From Clostridia bacterium (GTDB taxonomy: Bacteria; Bacillota; Clostridia; Christensenellales; CAG-314): 64,000 bases of DNA. Both the position numbers and the translations under genes were made by a program. Location: positions 1 through 64,000 of the forward strand of contig JAQVMT010000003.1 in the NCBI GenBank assembly GCA_028703495.1, given 5' to 3'. This document shows, piece by piece, positions 37,481-47,485 of this stretch; positions within the stretch are counted from its first letter, which is position 1; every line of letters starts with the position of its first letter. The notes under the pieces are model-generated. The model saw only the letters and a list, made by a program, of their open reading frames with translations. It was not told where the DNA came from and did not search any database.

Positions 37481-38072
37481 ACTTTATCTTAATTCGGTTA
37501 TGCATAACGTTGGTGGAATATTCGATATCGCCGTTAATGCGGAGCAATTGGATGCAGATGATTTTGCAGAGATGTTTGCCGAGTCGCAGGTAGCAAAAGA
37601 AATTGAAGCCGCCGCTCCCAATTACCTCGTGGGTAAATCTTCAACCGAAATGCTATCGGAGATTCTCGACAAAGAAAGCCAATATGTAACTATTCCGATG
37701 AACCGCTCGCCTGAGTATTGGGGTGGATGGGTACTTGCCTATACTCAATGGTCATTGCGTAAATCATTCAAAGAAATATTATCTGCGATTTCTTTTTCTC
37801 GGATAGTGTCGTTATATAATCCGTACCATGAAGCGGACGAAGGAAAGACGGTTGATTTAATAAGGAAATTATTTCCGACAGAATCAGCATTGAAGCGAAT
37901 TCGCACAACGAGAAAGTTAAGTCAAACGCAACTTGCAGAAATAAGCGGAGTAAAGCTTCGCAGTATTCAATGCTACGAACAAGGCGATACGGATATAGCC
38001 AAAGCGCAAGGGGAAACCCTACACGCTTTAGCAACAGCACTTGATTGCAGTATTGAAGATTTGCTTGGATAA
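37461..38072 (+). CDS. C-terminal XRE HTH protein, putative antitoxin
   Basis: LKRIRTTRKLSQTQLAEISGVKLRSIQCYEQG; overlaps the DUF3990 gene. Confidence 0.65.
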   Translation: MINAYNKLYLNSVMHNVGGIFDIAVNAEQLDADDFAEMFAESQVAKEIEAAAPNYLVGKSSTEMLSEILDKESQYVTIPMNRSPEYWGGWVLAYTQWSLRKSFKEILSAISFSRIVSLYNPYHEADEGKTVDLIRKLFPTESALKRIRTTRKLSQTQLAEISGVKLRSIQCYEQGDTDIAKAQGETLHALATALDCSIEDLLG

Positions 38073-38089
38073 ACAGATGGTGATATTGT

Positions 38090-38770
38090 ATGGAGAAAAA
38101 AACAGTGATTAAGAAATACAGTGTTCTGTGGACTATCGTTGTGCTTGTACTCGTAATATCCTTGTCTGCTTGCGGAAGCGATAATAACGATGCTAATGAA
38201 GAGGCTGAAATAATAGAAAAAAAGTATACCATCACTCAACCGCTTTTTGAATTAACAGATGAGAAAATCATTTCGGATATTACAGAAATGGCTACTTTCT
38301 TTGGTTTAGAAAACGTAAAAGTTGAAATAACAGACACACGGGACGGAAGAGAGCTTTATTTGAAGGGTGAATTACTTAATAATTCTATAAAAAATGAAGA
38401 ATTAAGACACAGTAACGATTTCTTTGTAATATTTGGCGGTTCGCAACTGATGAACGACGTGTTATACTGGTACGACATGCGAAGTTTACCGATGATTTCA
38501 CAAGAGGAAGACTACTATTGTGTTTATGTTGATTTTGATAAAGAGGCAACGTCGGCCAGTCAGAAAACTGCAATGGAATATTCTACGTCAGTTCAAACCG
38601 TGCAAGAGGGCAAAGAAGTCGTTCAAGCTCTTGGCAGTTTTGATGTAACGGAGAAAACTTCTGCTGGCCACATTTTAGTGTGTAAATCGAATGATTCTGC
38701 AAAAACAGCAAAAATCAATAAGATGATAAGCATTGCGTTCTATTCAATGATATTGCAGCCGAAAAACTAA
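38090..38770 (+). CDS. Phage-encoded lipoprotein
   Basis: Signal peptide and lipobox LSACGS; followed by a terminator. Confidence 0.7.
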   Translation: MEKKTVIKKYSVLWTIVVLVLVISLSACGSDNNDANEEAEIIEKKYTITQPLFELTDEKIISDITEMATFFGLENVKVEITDTRDGRELYLKGELLNNSIKNEELRHSNDFFVIFGGSQLMNDVLYWYDMRSLPMISQEEDYYCVYVDFDKEATSASQKTAMEYSTSVQTVQEGKEVVQALGSFDVTEKTSAGHILVCKSNDSAKTAKINKMISIAFYSMILQPKN

Positions 38771-38909
38771 TTGATTTTTTCTTCTAACGAAACCGTTCTT
38801 TTATTAAGAGCGGTTTTTTTATGCGAAAAATGCAACCTTTAGCGAAAATGACTTGATTTATTTTCCGTTTAGAGTGATATATAGACACAACCATTAACGG
38901 AGGTAATAT

Positions 38910-39305
38910 ATGAAAAGAACGCTGTCAGATAATTTTATCAACGAACTGAAAAAGTTTTATTCGCCTGGAACAAAAGTCAAGCTCATCAAGATGGATGACG
39001 TCCAGGCACCGCCAATCGGTACAATCGGAGTGGTTGAGTCGGTGGACGATATCGGGACGATTCACATCAAGTGGGAAAACGGCTCAACACTCGGCGCAGC
39101 TTTTGGCGAGGACAAGGTTGAAGCCTTGGAAAAGGTGAAGACCGTTTGCTACCATCAAGAGCAAATATGGAATAGCCGAAATGAGGCTATTGACTATTTT
39201 TACAAAGGGATGAGCTGTTCCGAAGGCTGTGAAAAAGAGCGTTATACGAAGGTTTATATGGAGCTTTTGGACGGAAAAAGCATCTGTACAGACTCGGATT
39301 TTTAG
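38910..39305 (+). CDS. DUF4314-type protein
   Basis: GTKVKLIKMDDVQAPPIGTIGVVESVDDIGTIHIKWENGSTLG. Confidence 0.7.
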   Translation: MKRTLSDNFINELKKFYSPGTKVKLIKMDDVQAPPIGTIGVVESVDDIGTIHIKWENGSTLGAAFGEDKVEALEKVKTVCYHQEQIWNSRNEAIDYFYKGMSCSEGCEKERYTKVYMELLDGKSICTDSDF

Positions 39306-39418
39306 CCTAAAAAAGCTCAAAAATAAATAAATAATTATCGATAATAGTGGCGAAATTGACTGGATATATATGTGTTTTAGAGTTAATATACACATACAAA
39401 AACCGAAGGAGAACCACT

Positions 39419-40360
39419 ATGAACGACAAGGTTAAAAAGCAAATCGAAGAGATGAAGAAGCAGACAATCGGTGTTGAAATCGAAATGGCAAACATCACCA
39501 GAAAGAAAGCGATAACGGTCATTGCAAAATACTTTAACACTGAAAGAACGGTAAACCACGATGGCGGCGGATACGATGCTTGGAGTTGCCTCGATACGGA
39601 CGGAAGAAGATGGACGATAACAAGGGACGTAAGTATAAAAGCCAGAACGGATGAAGAAAAAGCCGAACTTGCCACACCGATACTTACCTATGCCGACATC
39701 GAACCCTTACAGGAGATTGCAAGAAGCCTCCGCAAGGCGGGTGCGGTTTCAAACCCTGAACACGGATGCGGAGTTCACGTTCACATCGGCGCAAACGGAC
39801 ACAATGCAAAAACGCTGCGCAACCTTGCAAACATTATGGCAAGCCACGAGGGTCTGCTTACAGAAAGTCTTAACCTTGACAGACACAGAATCAGCGAGTA
39901 TTGCAGAACGGTTAATCCCGACTTCCTTAAAAAGCTAAACAAAAGAAAACCTACTACGATGTCAGGCTTAGCAGACCTTTGGTACGAAGGAACATACCGC
40001 TCAAGAACGCAACACTACAACGAAAGCAGATACCATATGCTAAACCTACACGCAACCTTTACAAAGGGAACGGTAGAATTCAGACTTTTCCAATTCGACA
40101 ACCCTTCCGCAGAAAAGAAGGGTGGCATACACGCAGGACAGCTGAAAAGCTACATACAACTTTGCTTAGCCCTTTCTGAAATGGCAAAGGAAGTAACCAA
40201 AGCAAGCAGCATTCCTCAGCAGAACGAAAATCCGAAGTACGCAATGAGAACTTGGTTGCTTAGACTTGGCTTTATCGGAAACGAATTTACAACCGCAAGA
40301 GAAATGCTTACACAAAACTTGAGCGGTGATGCGGCTTTCAGAAGCGGCAGAGCTTGCTAA
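39419..40360 (+). CDS. Amidoligase-family enzyme
   Basis: TIGVEIEMANITRKKAITVIAKYF; CGVHVHIGANGHN; HYNESRYHMLNLHATFTKGTVEFRLFQ. Confidence 0.82.
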   Translation: MNDKVKKQIEEMKKQTIGVEIEMANITRKKAITVIAKYFNTERTVNHDGGGYDAWSCLDTDGRRWTITRDVSIKARTDEEKAELATPILTYADIEPLQEIARSLRKAGAVSNPEHGCGVHVHIGANGHNAKTLRNLANIMASHEGLLTESLNLDRHRISEYCRTVNPDFLKKLNKRKPTTMSGLADLWYEGTYRSRTQHYNESRYHMLNLHATFTKGTVEFRLFQFDNPSAEKKGGIHAGQLKSYIQLCLALSEMAKEVTKASSIPQQNENPKYAMRTWLLRLGFIGNEFTTAREMLTQNLSGDAAFRSGRAC

Positions 40361-40373
40361 GGGGGTGCAGAAG

Positions 40374-40844
40374 ATGAAATACTATTTAGCATACGGAAGC
40401 AACCTAAACGTTGAGCAAATGCGTTTCAGATGCCCGACATCAAAGGTCGTCGGAACAGCGGTCATCAATGGATACGAATTATTGTTTAAAGGAAGCAAAA
40501 CAGGCTCGTACCTAACAATAGAAAAGTGTGAAGGCGAATATGTGCCTGTCGGTGTCTGGGAAGTAACCGAGCGTGACGAAAAGAACCTTGACAGATATGA
40601 GGGGTATCCGAGCTTTTATTACAAGACGGAATTGGAAGTGGTCTTAAAGATGCCAACGGGAAAACGAAAGAGAATCAATGCTTTTGTTTACATAATGCAC
40701 GAGTCGCATTCGTTGGGACTTCCGACCCCGTATTATGTCAGGACTTGTGTAATTGGCTATGACGCATTTGGTTTCAAGCAAAGCCATTTGATGAAAGCAA
40801 TAGAAAAATCCAAAGGAGAAGTTAAAAATGAAAGAACCGATTAA
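40374..40844 (+). CDS. Gamma-glutamylcyclotransferase-like (GGCT) protein
   Basis: KYYLAYGSNLNVEQMRFRCPTSKVVGTAVINGYELLFKG; LDRYEGYPSFY. Confidence 0.85.
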   Translation: MKYYLAYGSNLNVEQMRFRCPTSKVVGTAVINGYELLFKGSKTGSYLTIEKCEGEYVPVGVWEVTERDEKNLDRYEGYPSFYYKTELEVVLKMPTGKRKRINAFVYIMHESHSLGLPTPYYVRTCVIGYDAFGFKQSHLMKAIEKSKGEVKNERTD

Positions 40845-41028
40845 AACGATTTGTCCGAAGTGCAACAAGGAGTATGTTGGCTGTCCAAGCCTGTCGAGGG
40901 TGGATAACGAAACGCTTATTTGTCCTGATTGCGGTACGAGAGAGGCACTTGAAAGCATAGGAGTTTCAACCGATGAAATCGAAAAAATCATCGGAATCAT
41001 TGATGAAAACAGACCTAAAAATACTTAA
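40828..41028 (+). CDS. Small zinc-ribbon protein
   Basis: ICPKCNKEYVGCP…LICPDCGTREAL. Confidence 0.6.
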   Translation: MKEPIKTICPKCNKEYVGCPSLSRVDNETLICPDCGTREALESIGVSTDEIEKIIGIIDENRPKNT

Positions 41029-41119
41029 TAAATCTTTGAAATACCTCGCAAAATGACTGGATATATATCTCGTTTAGAGTTAATATACACATACAAAAAG
41101 CGAAGGAGAACAAAGAAAA

Positions 41120-41302
41120 ATGAAGAAATACGAAAAGAAAATAGCGGCAATCAAAACGGAAAACGAGTTCAAAGCGGCGGTTATTGAAATAAGCCAAGCG
41201 ACCAGCGACTACAAAATCAGCTGGGAAACGTTTATGAAACTACGCAGCGAGCTTAAGGCATTAAGGCTTAAAAAAGGTTTTGAATGGGGCGCAGGCATCT
41301 AA
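41120..41302 (+). CDS. Hypothetical protein
   Basis: Preceded by the TTTAGAG-family element and GAAGGAG. Confidence 0.5.
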   Translation: MKKYEKKIAAIKTENEFKAAVIEISQATSDYKISWETFMKLRSELKALRLKKGFEWGAGI

Positions 41303-41482
41303 AAGAAAAAGTCAAAATATTGCATAAAAGAGAAGAGTCGCAAGGCTCTTTTCTTCGTTTCCGGGCGCAAAAAATCGGTAAAAAATAACTATATTTATAT
41401 TCAATATAGTGGCGAAAATGACTGGATATATATCTCGTTTAGAGTTAATATACACATACAAAAACCAAAGGAGCAAACGAGA

Positions 41483-41671
41483 ATGAAAAGCATTACAAAG
41501 AACGAAGAAAAGAAACTCGCCGCCATCGCCGAGAAATGCATACCTGCACTTGAAGGGAGGTGCGACCTTAAACAAAAGTTTTCAGACGAACAAGACTTTT
41601 TTGAAACCTCGGTATGGAGCCTGGAAGCAGCACTTATAGCAGCCTACGAACTTGGAAAACAAAGCAAATAA
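41483..41671 (+). CDS. Hypothetical protein
   Basis: Preceded by the TTTAGAG-family element. Confidence 0.5.
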   Translation: MKSITKNEEKKLAAIAEKCIPALEGRCDLKQKFSDEQDFFETSVWSLEAALIAAYELGKQSK

Positions 41672-41684
41672 GGAGATAACGAAA

Positions 41685-41876
41685 ATGCCAAACCTTTACA
41701 AATTTTACGAACTGATTAACCGCAACGCTTTAGTCACCTTGACAAACCCGAAGCTCGACACGACCTACTTTGAAGGAAGCCTCAAGGACATCCCCGACAC
41801 CTACAACGATTGGAAAGTTAAAGACTTTTGCGTATCCAATTCAGGAGATTTCCTGTTTGAAATTGTCGAGAAATAA
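41685..41876 (+). CDS. Hypothetical protein
   Basis: ATG after AAGGAG. Confidence 0.5.
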   Translation: MPNLYKFYELINRNALVTLTNPKLDTTYFEGSLKDIPDTYNDWKVKDFCVSNSGDFLFEIVEK

Positions 41877-41890
41877 GGAGGAAACGAAAA

Positions 41891-42115
41891 ATGTGGAAAA
41901 AAGGAAGCGTCAGAGTAAACGGCATTGTATATCTTTACTGGATAAAGGTGTACGACGTGGGAAGCGAATTCGGAATCGACGGAGGCAAGATTTCAAAAAT
42001 CACTATGAAGCGAGGAGACAAGGAAGTCTGTAATTACGACAGAGGTTGGGACATTCAGCCAACTGACGCAAATGACAAATTAGCATTGGAGTTGATACTT
42101 CATAGCGAAAACTAA
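41891..42115 (+). CDS. Hypothetical protein
   Basis: ATG after AAGGAGGAAACG. Confidence 0.5.
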   Translation: MWKKGSVRVNGIVYLYWIKVYDVGSEFGIDGGKISKITMKRGDKEVCNYDRGWDIQPTDANDKLALELILHSEN

Positions 42116-42213
42116 AACAATAAAAACAAGTTGAGCAGAAGCCGCAAGGCTCTGTTCCTCGTTACAGCCGTAGGGCTGTTTTTTTATGCTCATTTTTAGG
42201 AGGAGATGGCAAT

Positions 42214-43815
42214 TTGAGAAAACTTAAAAAGTATGTGCCGACTAAGTTCAAAGCCAAAGACTCCCAATACAATAAAATGGCGGCTGATTATGCCGTGAAC
42301 TTTATCGAATGCCTATGCCATACAAAAGGCACATGGGCGGGAAAGAAATTTGAGCTTATAGATTGGCAAGAGCAAATAATCCGAGATATTTTCGGTATCT
42401 TAAAACCGAACGGATACCGACAATTCAATACGGCATACATAGAAATACCGAAAAAGCAAGGCAAGTCGGAACTTGCGGCAGCGGTGGCACTACTACTTTG
42501 CTGTGGTGACGGTGAAGAGCGCGCCGAAGTTTACGGCTGTGCCGCCGACAGGGGACAGGCTTCGATTGTATTCGAGGTGGCGGCGGATATGGTCCGAATG
42601 TGTCCGGCACTGAATCGAAGAGTAAAAATCTTGGCTGCGACAAAAAGAATAGTGTACCTTCCGACAAACAGTTTTTACCAGGTACTGTCGGCGGAAGCAT
42701 ACAGCAAGCACGGTTTCAATATTCACGGTGTAGTTTTTGACGAACTGCATACGCAACCGAATCGAAAGCTGTTTGACGTTATGACAAAAGGTTCAGGCGA
42801 TGCGAGAATGCAACCGCTATATTTCCTGATCACAACAGCGGGAACAGATACACATTCCATTTGCTACGAAACGCATCAAAAAGCAAAGGACATTATTGAC
42901 GGCAGAAAAGTCGATGCGACATTCTATCCTGTCATTTATGGTGCTGATGAAAACGACGACTGGACAAGTCAGGCTGTATGGAAAAAAGCCAACCCGTCGC
43001 TTGGTATCACTGTCGGAATAGATAAGGTAAAAGCAGCTTGCGAATCGGCAAAGCAAAATCCCGCCGAGGAGAATTCTTTTCGGCAACTGCGTCTAAACCA
43101 GTGGGTAAAACAGGCGGTTCGTTGGATGCCGATGGACAAGTGGGATAAATGCGAAGCCGCTATTGACGAAAGCGAACTTGAAGGGCGGGTGTGTTACGGA
43201 GGGCTTGACCTTTCGTCTACTACGGATATTACAGCTTTCGTTTTAGTTTTTCCGCCTACCGATGAAGACGGGAATTATGTAGTTCTTCCGTATTTTTGGA
43301 TACCGGAGGATAACATAACCTTGCGCGTCAACAGAGACCACGTTCCGTATGATATTTGGAAGCAACAAGGGTATCTGCAAACGACGGAAGGCAATGTCGT
43401 TCACTACGCATATATCGAGAAGTTCATTGAACAACTCGGAGAAAAATACAACATAAAAGAAATCGCATTCGACCGATGGGGAGCAGTACAGATGGTTCAA
43501 AATCTTGAGGGAATGGGCTTCACTGTCGTTCCTTTCGGACAAGGTTTTAAGGATATGAGTCCTCCGACGAAAGAATTGATGAAACTCGTTTTGAGCGGAA
43601 AACTCGCCCACAGCGGGCATCCTGTCCTGCACTGGATGATGGACAACGTCTGTGCGAGAACGGACCCGGCGGGCAATATTAAATTGGATAAAGAAAAGTC
43701 TACGGAAAAGATAGACGGCGCCGTCGCAACCGTAATGGCTCTTGACAGAGCAATCAGGTGCGGTTCGGACAATTCGGCATCGGTATATGACGACCGTGGA
43801 ATTTTATTTATATAG
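42214..43815 (+). CDS. terL: Terminase large subunit
   Basis: FIECLCHTKGTWAGKKFELIDWQEQIIRDIFG; EIPKKQGKSELAAAVALLL; GLDLSSTTDITAFVLVFP. Confidence 0.93.
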   Translation: MRKLKKYVPTKFKAKDSQYNKMAADYAVNFIECLCHTKGTWAGKKFELIDWQEQIIRDIFGILKPNGYRQFNTAYIEIPKKQGKSELAAAVALLLCCGDGEERAEVYGCAADRGQASIVFEVAADMVRMCPALNRRVKILAATKRIVYLPTNSFYQVLSAEAYSKHGFNIHGVVFDELHTQPNRKLFDVMTKGSGDARMQPLYFLITTAGTDTHSICYETHQKAKDIIDGRKVDATFYPVIYGADENDDWTSQAVWKKANPSLGITVGIDKVKAACESAKQNPAEENSFRQLRLNQWVKQAVRWMPMDKWDKCEAAIDESELEGRVCYGGLDLSSTTDITAFVLVFPPTDEDGNYVVLPYFWIPEDNITLRVNRDHVPYDIWKQQGYLQTTEGNVVHYAYIEKFIEQLGEKYNIKEIAFDRWGAVQMVQNLEGMGFTVVPFGQGFKDMSPPTKELMKLVLSGKLAHSGHPVLHWMMDNVCARTDPAGNIKLDKEKSTEKIDGAVATVMALDRAIRCGSDNSASVYDDRGILFI

Positions 43816-43871
43816 AATATATTGCGGCTTGTATTTAGTTGAATATTCTGGTATAATAAAAGAAAACGAGG

Positions 43872-44156
43872 TTGAATATGGATAAAAAAGAAAGTTCGAA
43901 AAAAACCATTGATGCGGAAAACGTCAAACTCTATCCCGTTTTAACAGTTGAAAATGAAAAAGCAGATAATGGTCAAGTTCCTTCTGAGGGAACTGGTTGT
44001 AAAATGGCATTCCCGATTACAGATGGATTTGATGAGACAGAGAAAAATAGAATTAAGGAAAAATTGAAGAATCCAGAAGCAAGAAAAAGAATTCTTGAAG
44101 TAAATAAAAAAATTATGGAGTCTTTAGATTCCCAGAAAGAGCAAGGCGACAACTAA
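43872..44156 (+). CDS. Hypothetical moron protein (94 aa)
   Basis: Own TATAAT promoter upstream and hairpin terminator downstream; lies between TerL and portal. Confidence 0.55.
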   Translation: MNMDKKESSKKTIDAENVKLYPVLTVENEKADNGQVPSEGTGCKMAFPITDGFDETEKNRIKEKLKNPEARKRILEVNKKIMESLDSQKEQGDN

Positions 44157-44235
44157 TAAAGTAAAATAACGAAAACTGATTAGAGCATCTATCGAATGGT
44201 AGGTGCTTTTATTATGTCAATTTTTAGGAGGGATT

Positions 44236-45549
44236 ATGGGTTTGTTGAAAAGTTTATTCCATTCAAGGGATAAGCCTCAGAATAGAACGGCGGGAAGTGC
44301 CTACGCATTTTTAATGGGCGGTTCCACAAGCGGAAAAGCAGTAACCGAACGAAGCTCAATGCAGATGACGGCGGTCTATTCGTGTGTGAGAATATTGGCG
44401 GAAGCAATAGCGGGTTTACCTTTGCACTTATACAGATATAAGTCGGGTGGCGGAAAAGAAAAGGCTATTGACCTTCCGCTTTATCATTTACTGCACGATG
44501 AGCCAAACCCTGAAATGTCGTCATTTGTTTTTAGAGAAACGTTAATGACGCATTTACTCTTATGGGGTAATGCATACGCTCAAATCATAAGAAACGGCAA
44601 GGGCGAGGTCATTGCACTGTATCCGCTGATGCCAAACAAGATGACTGTGGAGCGTGACGAAAACGGCGAACTGTATTATGAGTACAGCCACAGCACCGAA
44701 GAAGCAAACACGATGAAAGGCGATACCGTCAGACTAAAAACGACAGACGTATTGCATATTCCCGGACTTGGTTTTGACGGTCTTGTCGGTTACTCTCCGA
44801 TAGCGATGGCAAAGAATGCAATCGGAATGGCGATAGCCTGCGAGGAGTACGGGGCGAAGTTTTTTGCAAACGGCGCTGCACCGAGCGGTGTACTTGAACA
44901 CCCAGGAGTAATCAAAGACCCGCAAAGAGTCAGAGAGGCTTGGCAAGGACAATTCGGCGGTTCGGCAAATGCAAATAAGATAGCGGTTTTGGAAGAAGGC
45001 ATGAAGTATACTCCTATTTCCATATCGCCCGAACAAGCTCAGTTCTTAGAAACAAGAAAATTTCAGATAAACGAAATAGCTCGTATTTTCAGAGTGCCTC
45101 CGCACATGGTGGGAGACCTTGAAAAGTCGAGCTTTTCTAATATTGAGCAACAGAGTCTTGAGTTTGTGAAATATACACTCGACCCGTGGGTAATAAGGTG
45201 GGAACAATCGCTGTCGAGAACCTTGTTTACGAAAGACGAAAAGAAAGATTTGTTTTTCAAATTCAATGTCGAAGGTCTGCTTCGGGGTGACTATCAGAGC
45301 CGTATGAACGGTTACGCTACGGCAAGGCAGAACGGGTGGATGTCGGCAAACGATATAAGAGAGCTTGAAAACCTCGACAGAATACCCGAAGAGGAAGGCG
45401 GCGATTTGTACCTTATAAACGGCAGTATGCTTCCGCTCATCAATGCGGGCGCTTTTGCAAATAAACAAAATAACAAGGAGGAAACGGATAACAATGAAGA
45501 AGTTTTGGAAGTGGAAAAATCAGAATCCAAAACCGAGCGAAGACGGTGA
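44236..45549 (+). CDS. HK97-family portal protein
   Basis: MQMTAVYSCVRILAEAIAGLPLHLYRY; FRVPPHMVGDLEKSSFSNIEQQSLEFVKYTLDPW. Confidence 0.93.
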   Translation: MGLLKSLFHSRDKPQNRTAGSAYAFLMGGSTSGKAVTERSSMQMTAVYSCVRILAEAIAGLPLHLYRYKSGGGKEKAIDLPLYHLLHDEPNPEMSSFVFRETLMTHLLLWGNAYAQIIRNGKGEVIALYPLMPNKMTVERDENGELYYEYSHSTEEANTMKGDTVRLKTTDVLHIPGLGFDGLVGYSPIAMAKNAIGMAIACEEYGAKFFANGAAPSGVLEHPGVIKDPQRVREAWQGQFGGSANANKIAVLEEGMKYTPISISPEQAQFLETRKFQINEIARIFRVPPHMVGDLEKSSFSNIEQQSLEFVKYTLDPWVIRWEQSLSRTLFTKDEKKDLFFKFNVEGLLRGDYQSRMNGYATARQNGWMSANDIRELENLDRIPEEEGGDLYLINGSMLPLINAGAFANKQNNKEETDNNEEVLEVEKSESKTERRR

Positions 45550-46258
45550 ACTTGTGAGCGAGAGAGTTCTTGAACTGTACGGTACGATTGCCGAGGAAAG
45601 TTGGTTTGACGATGACATCACTCCGAGAATGTTCAAAGACGAGCTGATGAGTGGAGACGGACCAATAACCATTTGGATAAACTCTCCCGGCGGCGATTGC
45701 ATTGCGGCAAGTCAGATTTATGCGATGCTTATGGACTACAAGGGTGAGGTCACAGTAAAAATCGACGGTTTGGCGGCGTCTGCCGCATCGGTTATTGCTA
45801 TGGCGGGAACGAAAATTTTGATGGCACCTACGGCTATGATGATGATTCACAATCCTATAACTATGGCATTCGGCGACCACGGCGATATGGAAAAAGCGAT
45901 TGATATGCTTGCCGAAGTTAAGGAAGCAATCATTAACGCTTACGAAATTAAGACGGGGCAGTCGAGAGCGAAACTCTCACACATGATGGATGAAGAAACT
46001 TGGATGAACGCAAACAAGGCTATTGAGCTTGGTTTTGTCGATGATATTCTCACCGATGAAAAAAACAGCACGGAAATTCCCGCTTATGCTTTTTCGGGAA
46101 TGAGAGTTGCGAACTTACTCGTCAATAAACTGACGGCAAAAGTTAAAGCGAAAGAGAAAAGCACAGACACCGATTCAAAAGACGAATCGAAAAACGGTCG
46201 TTCCGTAGACGTACTTATGGACCGACTTATTTTAATTAAAAATCAAATTGGAGGATAA
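45494..46258 (+). CDS. ClpP-like prohead protease
   Basis: INSPGGDCIAASQIYAML; GLAASAASVIAMAGTKILMAPTAMMMIHNP. Confidence 0.92.
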   Translation: MKKFWKWKNQNPKPSEDGELVSERVLELYGTIAEESWFDDDITPRMFKDELMSGDGPITIWINSPGGDCIAASQIYAMLMDYKGEVTVKIDGLAASAASVIAMAGTKILMAPTAMMMIHNPITMAFGDHGDMEKAIDMLAEVKEAIINAYEIKTGQSRAKLSHMMDEETWMNANKAIELGFVDDILTDEKNSTEIPAYAFSGMRVANLLVNKLTAKVKAKEKSTDTDSKDESKNGRSVDVLMDRLILIKNQIGG

Positions 46259-46262
46259 CAAA

Positions 46263-47468
46263 ATGACAATTCTTGAACTGCGTGAAAAACGCGCAAAAGC
46301 GTGGGAAGCTGCGAAGCAATTTCTCGATTCCCACAGAAACGAAACGGGCATTCTTTCAGCGGAAGACGATGCCATTTACACCAAAATGGAGGGCGATATT
46401 ACGGCTCTCGGCAAGGAAATCAACCGTATGGTTGAGCTTGAAAAGCTGAACAACGAAATGGTGAAACCCACCAGCACTCCGCTTACGGCAAAGCCTGAAA
46501 GCGCAAAGGTTGATACCAAAGTAGGCAGAGCATCAGACGAGTACAAAAAGGCTTTCTGGAATACGGTAAGAAAGCGTGACTCGGTCGAGGTTTTGAACGC
46601 TCTCCAGGTCGGCACTGAAACCGAAGGCGGCTATTTTGTTCCCGACGAGTTTGAACGCACCCTTATCAGTTCTTTGGAGGCGGAGAACATTATCCGTAAA
46701 CACGCACACGTATTCCAGACCTCGTCCGGTTCGCATAAAATCCCTGTTGTATCTACAAAAGGAACTGCGACCTGGATTGATGAAGAAGGCGCGATTACGG
46801 AAAGCGACGATGCTTTCGGACAGACTCTTATCGGGGCGCATAAAATTGCGACTCTTATTAAGGTTTCGGAGGAGCTTTTACAGGATTCGGCTTTTGACCT
46901 CGAAGGCTATTTCAAAAAGGAATTTGCCCGCAGAATCGGCAACGCTGAGGAGTCGGCATTCCTTACGGGCAACGGCACGGGCAAACCTACGGGTATTCTT
47001 GCCGCAACAGGCGGTGCTGATTTGGGCATTACTGCGGCTTCGGCAACGGCGATTACTGCGGACGAGCTTATAGATTTGTTCTATTCGCTTAAAGTTCCTT
47101 ACCGTAAAAATGCGATTTGGGTACTTAACGATTCTACCATTAAGGCAATCCGTAAACTCAAAGACCAGAATGGTCAGTATTTGTGGCAGCCTGCTTTGCG
47201 CGACGGTGAGTTCGATACTGTTCTCGGTAAGAGAATATTTACTTCTCCGTATGCGCCTGAAATCGCAAGCGGTGCAAAGTCCATTGCTTTCGGTGACTTC
47301 TCTTACTACTGGATTGGCGACCGCCAGGGCATAACTTTTAGAAGACTCAACGAGCGTTACGCAGAAAACGGTCAGGTAGGCTTTATTGCTTCCAAGAGGG
47401 TTGACGGAAAATTGATTCTTCCTGAAGCAATCAAAGTTCTTAAGATGAAGGCAACTTCGGGTACTTAA
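46263..47468 (+). CDS. HK97-family major capsid protein
   Basis: ALQVGTETEGGYFVPDEFERTLISSLEAENIIRKHA; position after protease. Confidence 0.93.
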   Translation: MTILELREKRAKAWEAAKQFLDSHRNETGILSAEDDAIYTKMEGDITALGKEINRMVELEKLNNEMVKPTSTPLTAKPESAKVDTKVGRASDEYKKAFWNTVRKRDSVEVLNALQVGTETEGGYFVPDEFERTLISSLEAENIIRKHAHVFQTSSGSHKIPVVSTKGTATWIDEEGAITESDDAFGQTLIGAHKIATLIKVSEELLQDSAFDLEGYFKKEFARRIGNAEESAFLTGNGTGKPTGILAATGGADLGITAASATAITADELIDLFYSLKVPYRKNAIWVLNDSTIKAIRKLKDQNGQYLWQPALRDGEFDTVLGKRIFTSPYAPEIASGAKSIAFGDFSYYWIGDRQGITFRRLNERYAENGQVGFIASKRVDGKLILPEAIKVLKMKATSGT

Positions 47469-47485
47469 TAAGGAGGGCGGCGGCG

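Noticed and set aside
46376-46841. Minus-strand ORFs in the capsid gene
   Set aside because: Antisense to the major capsid protein; no independent evidence.
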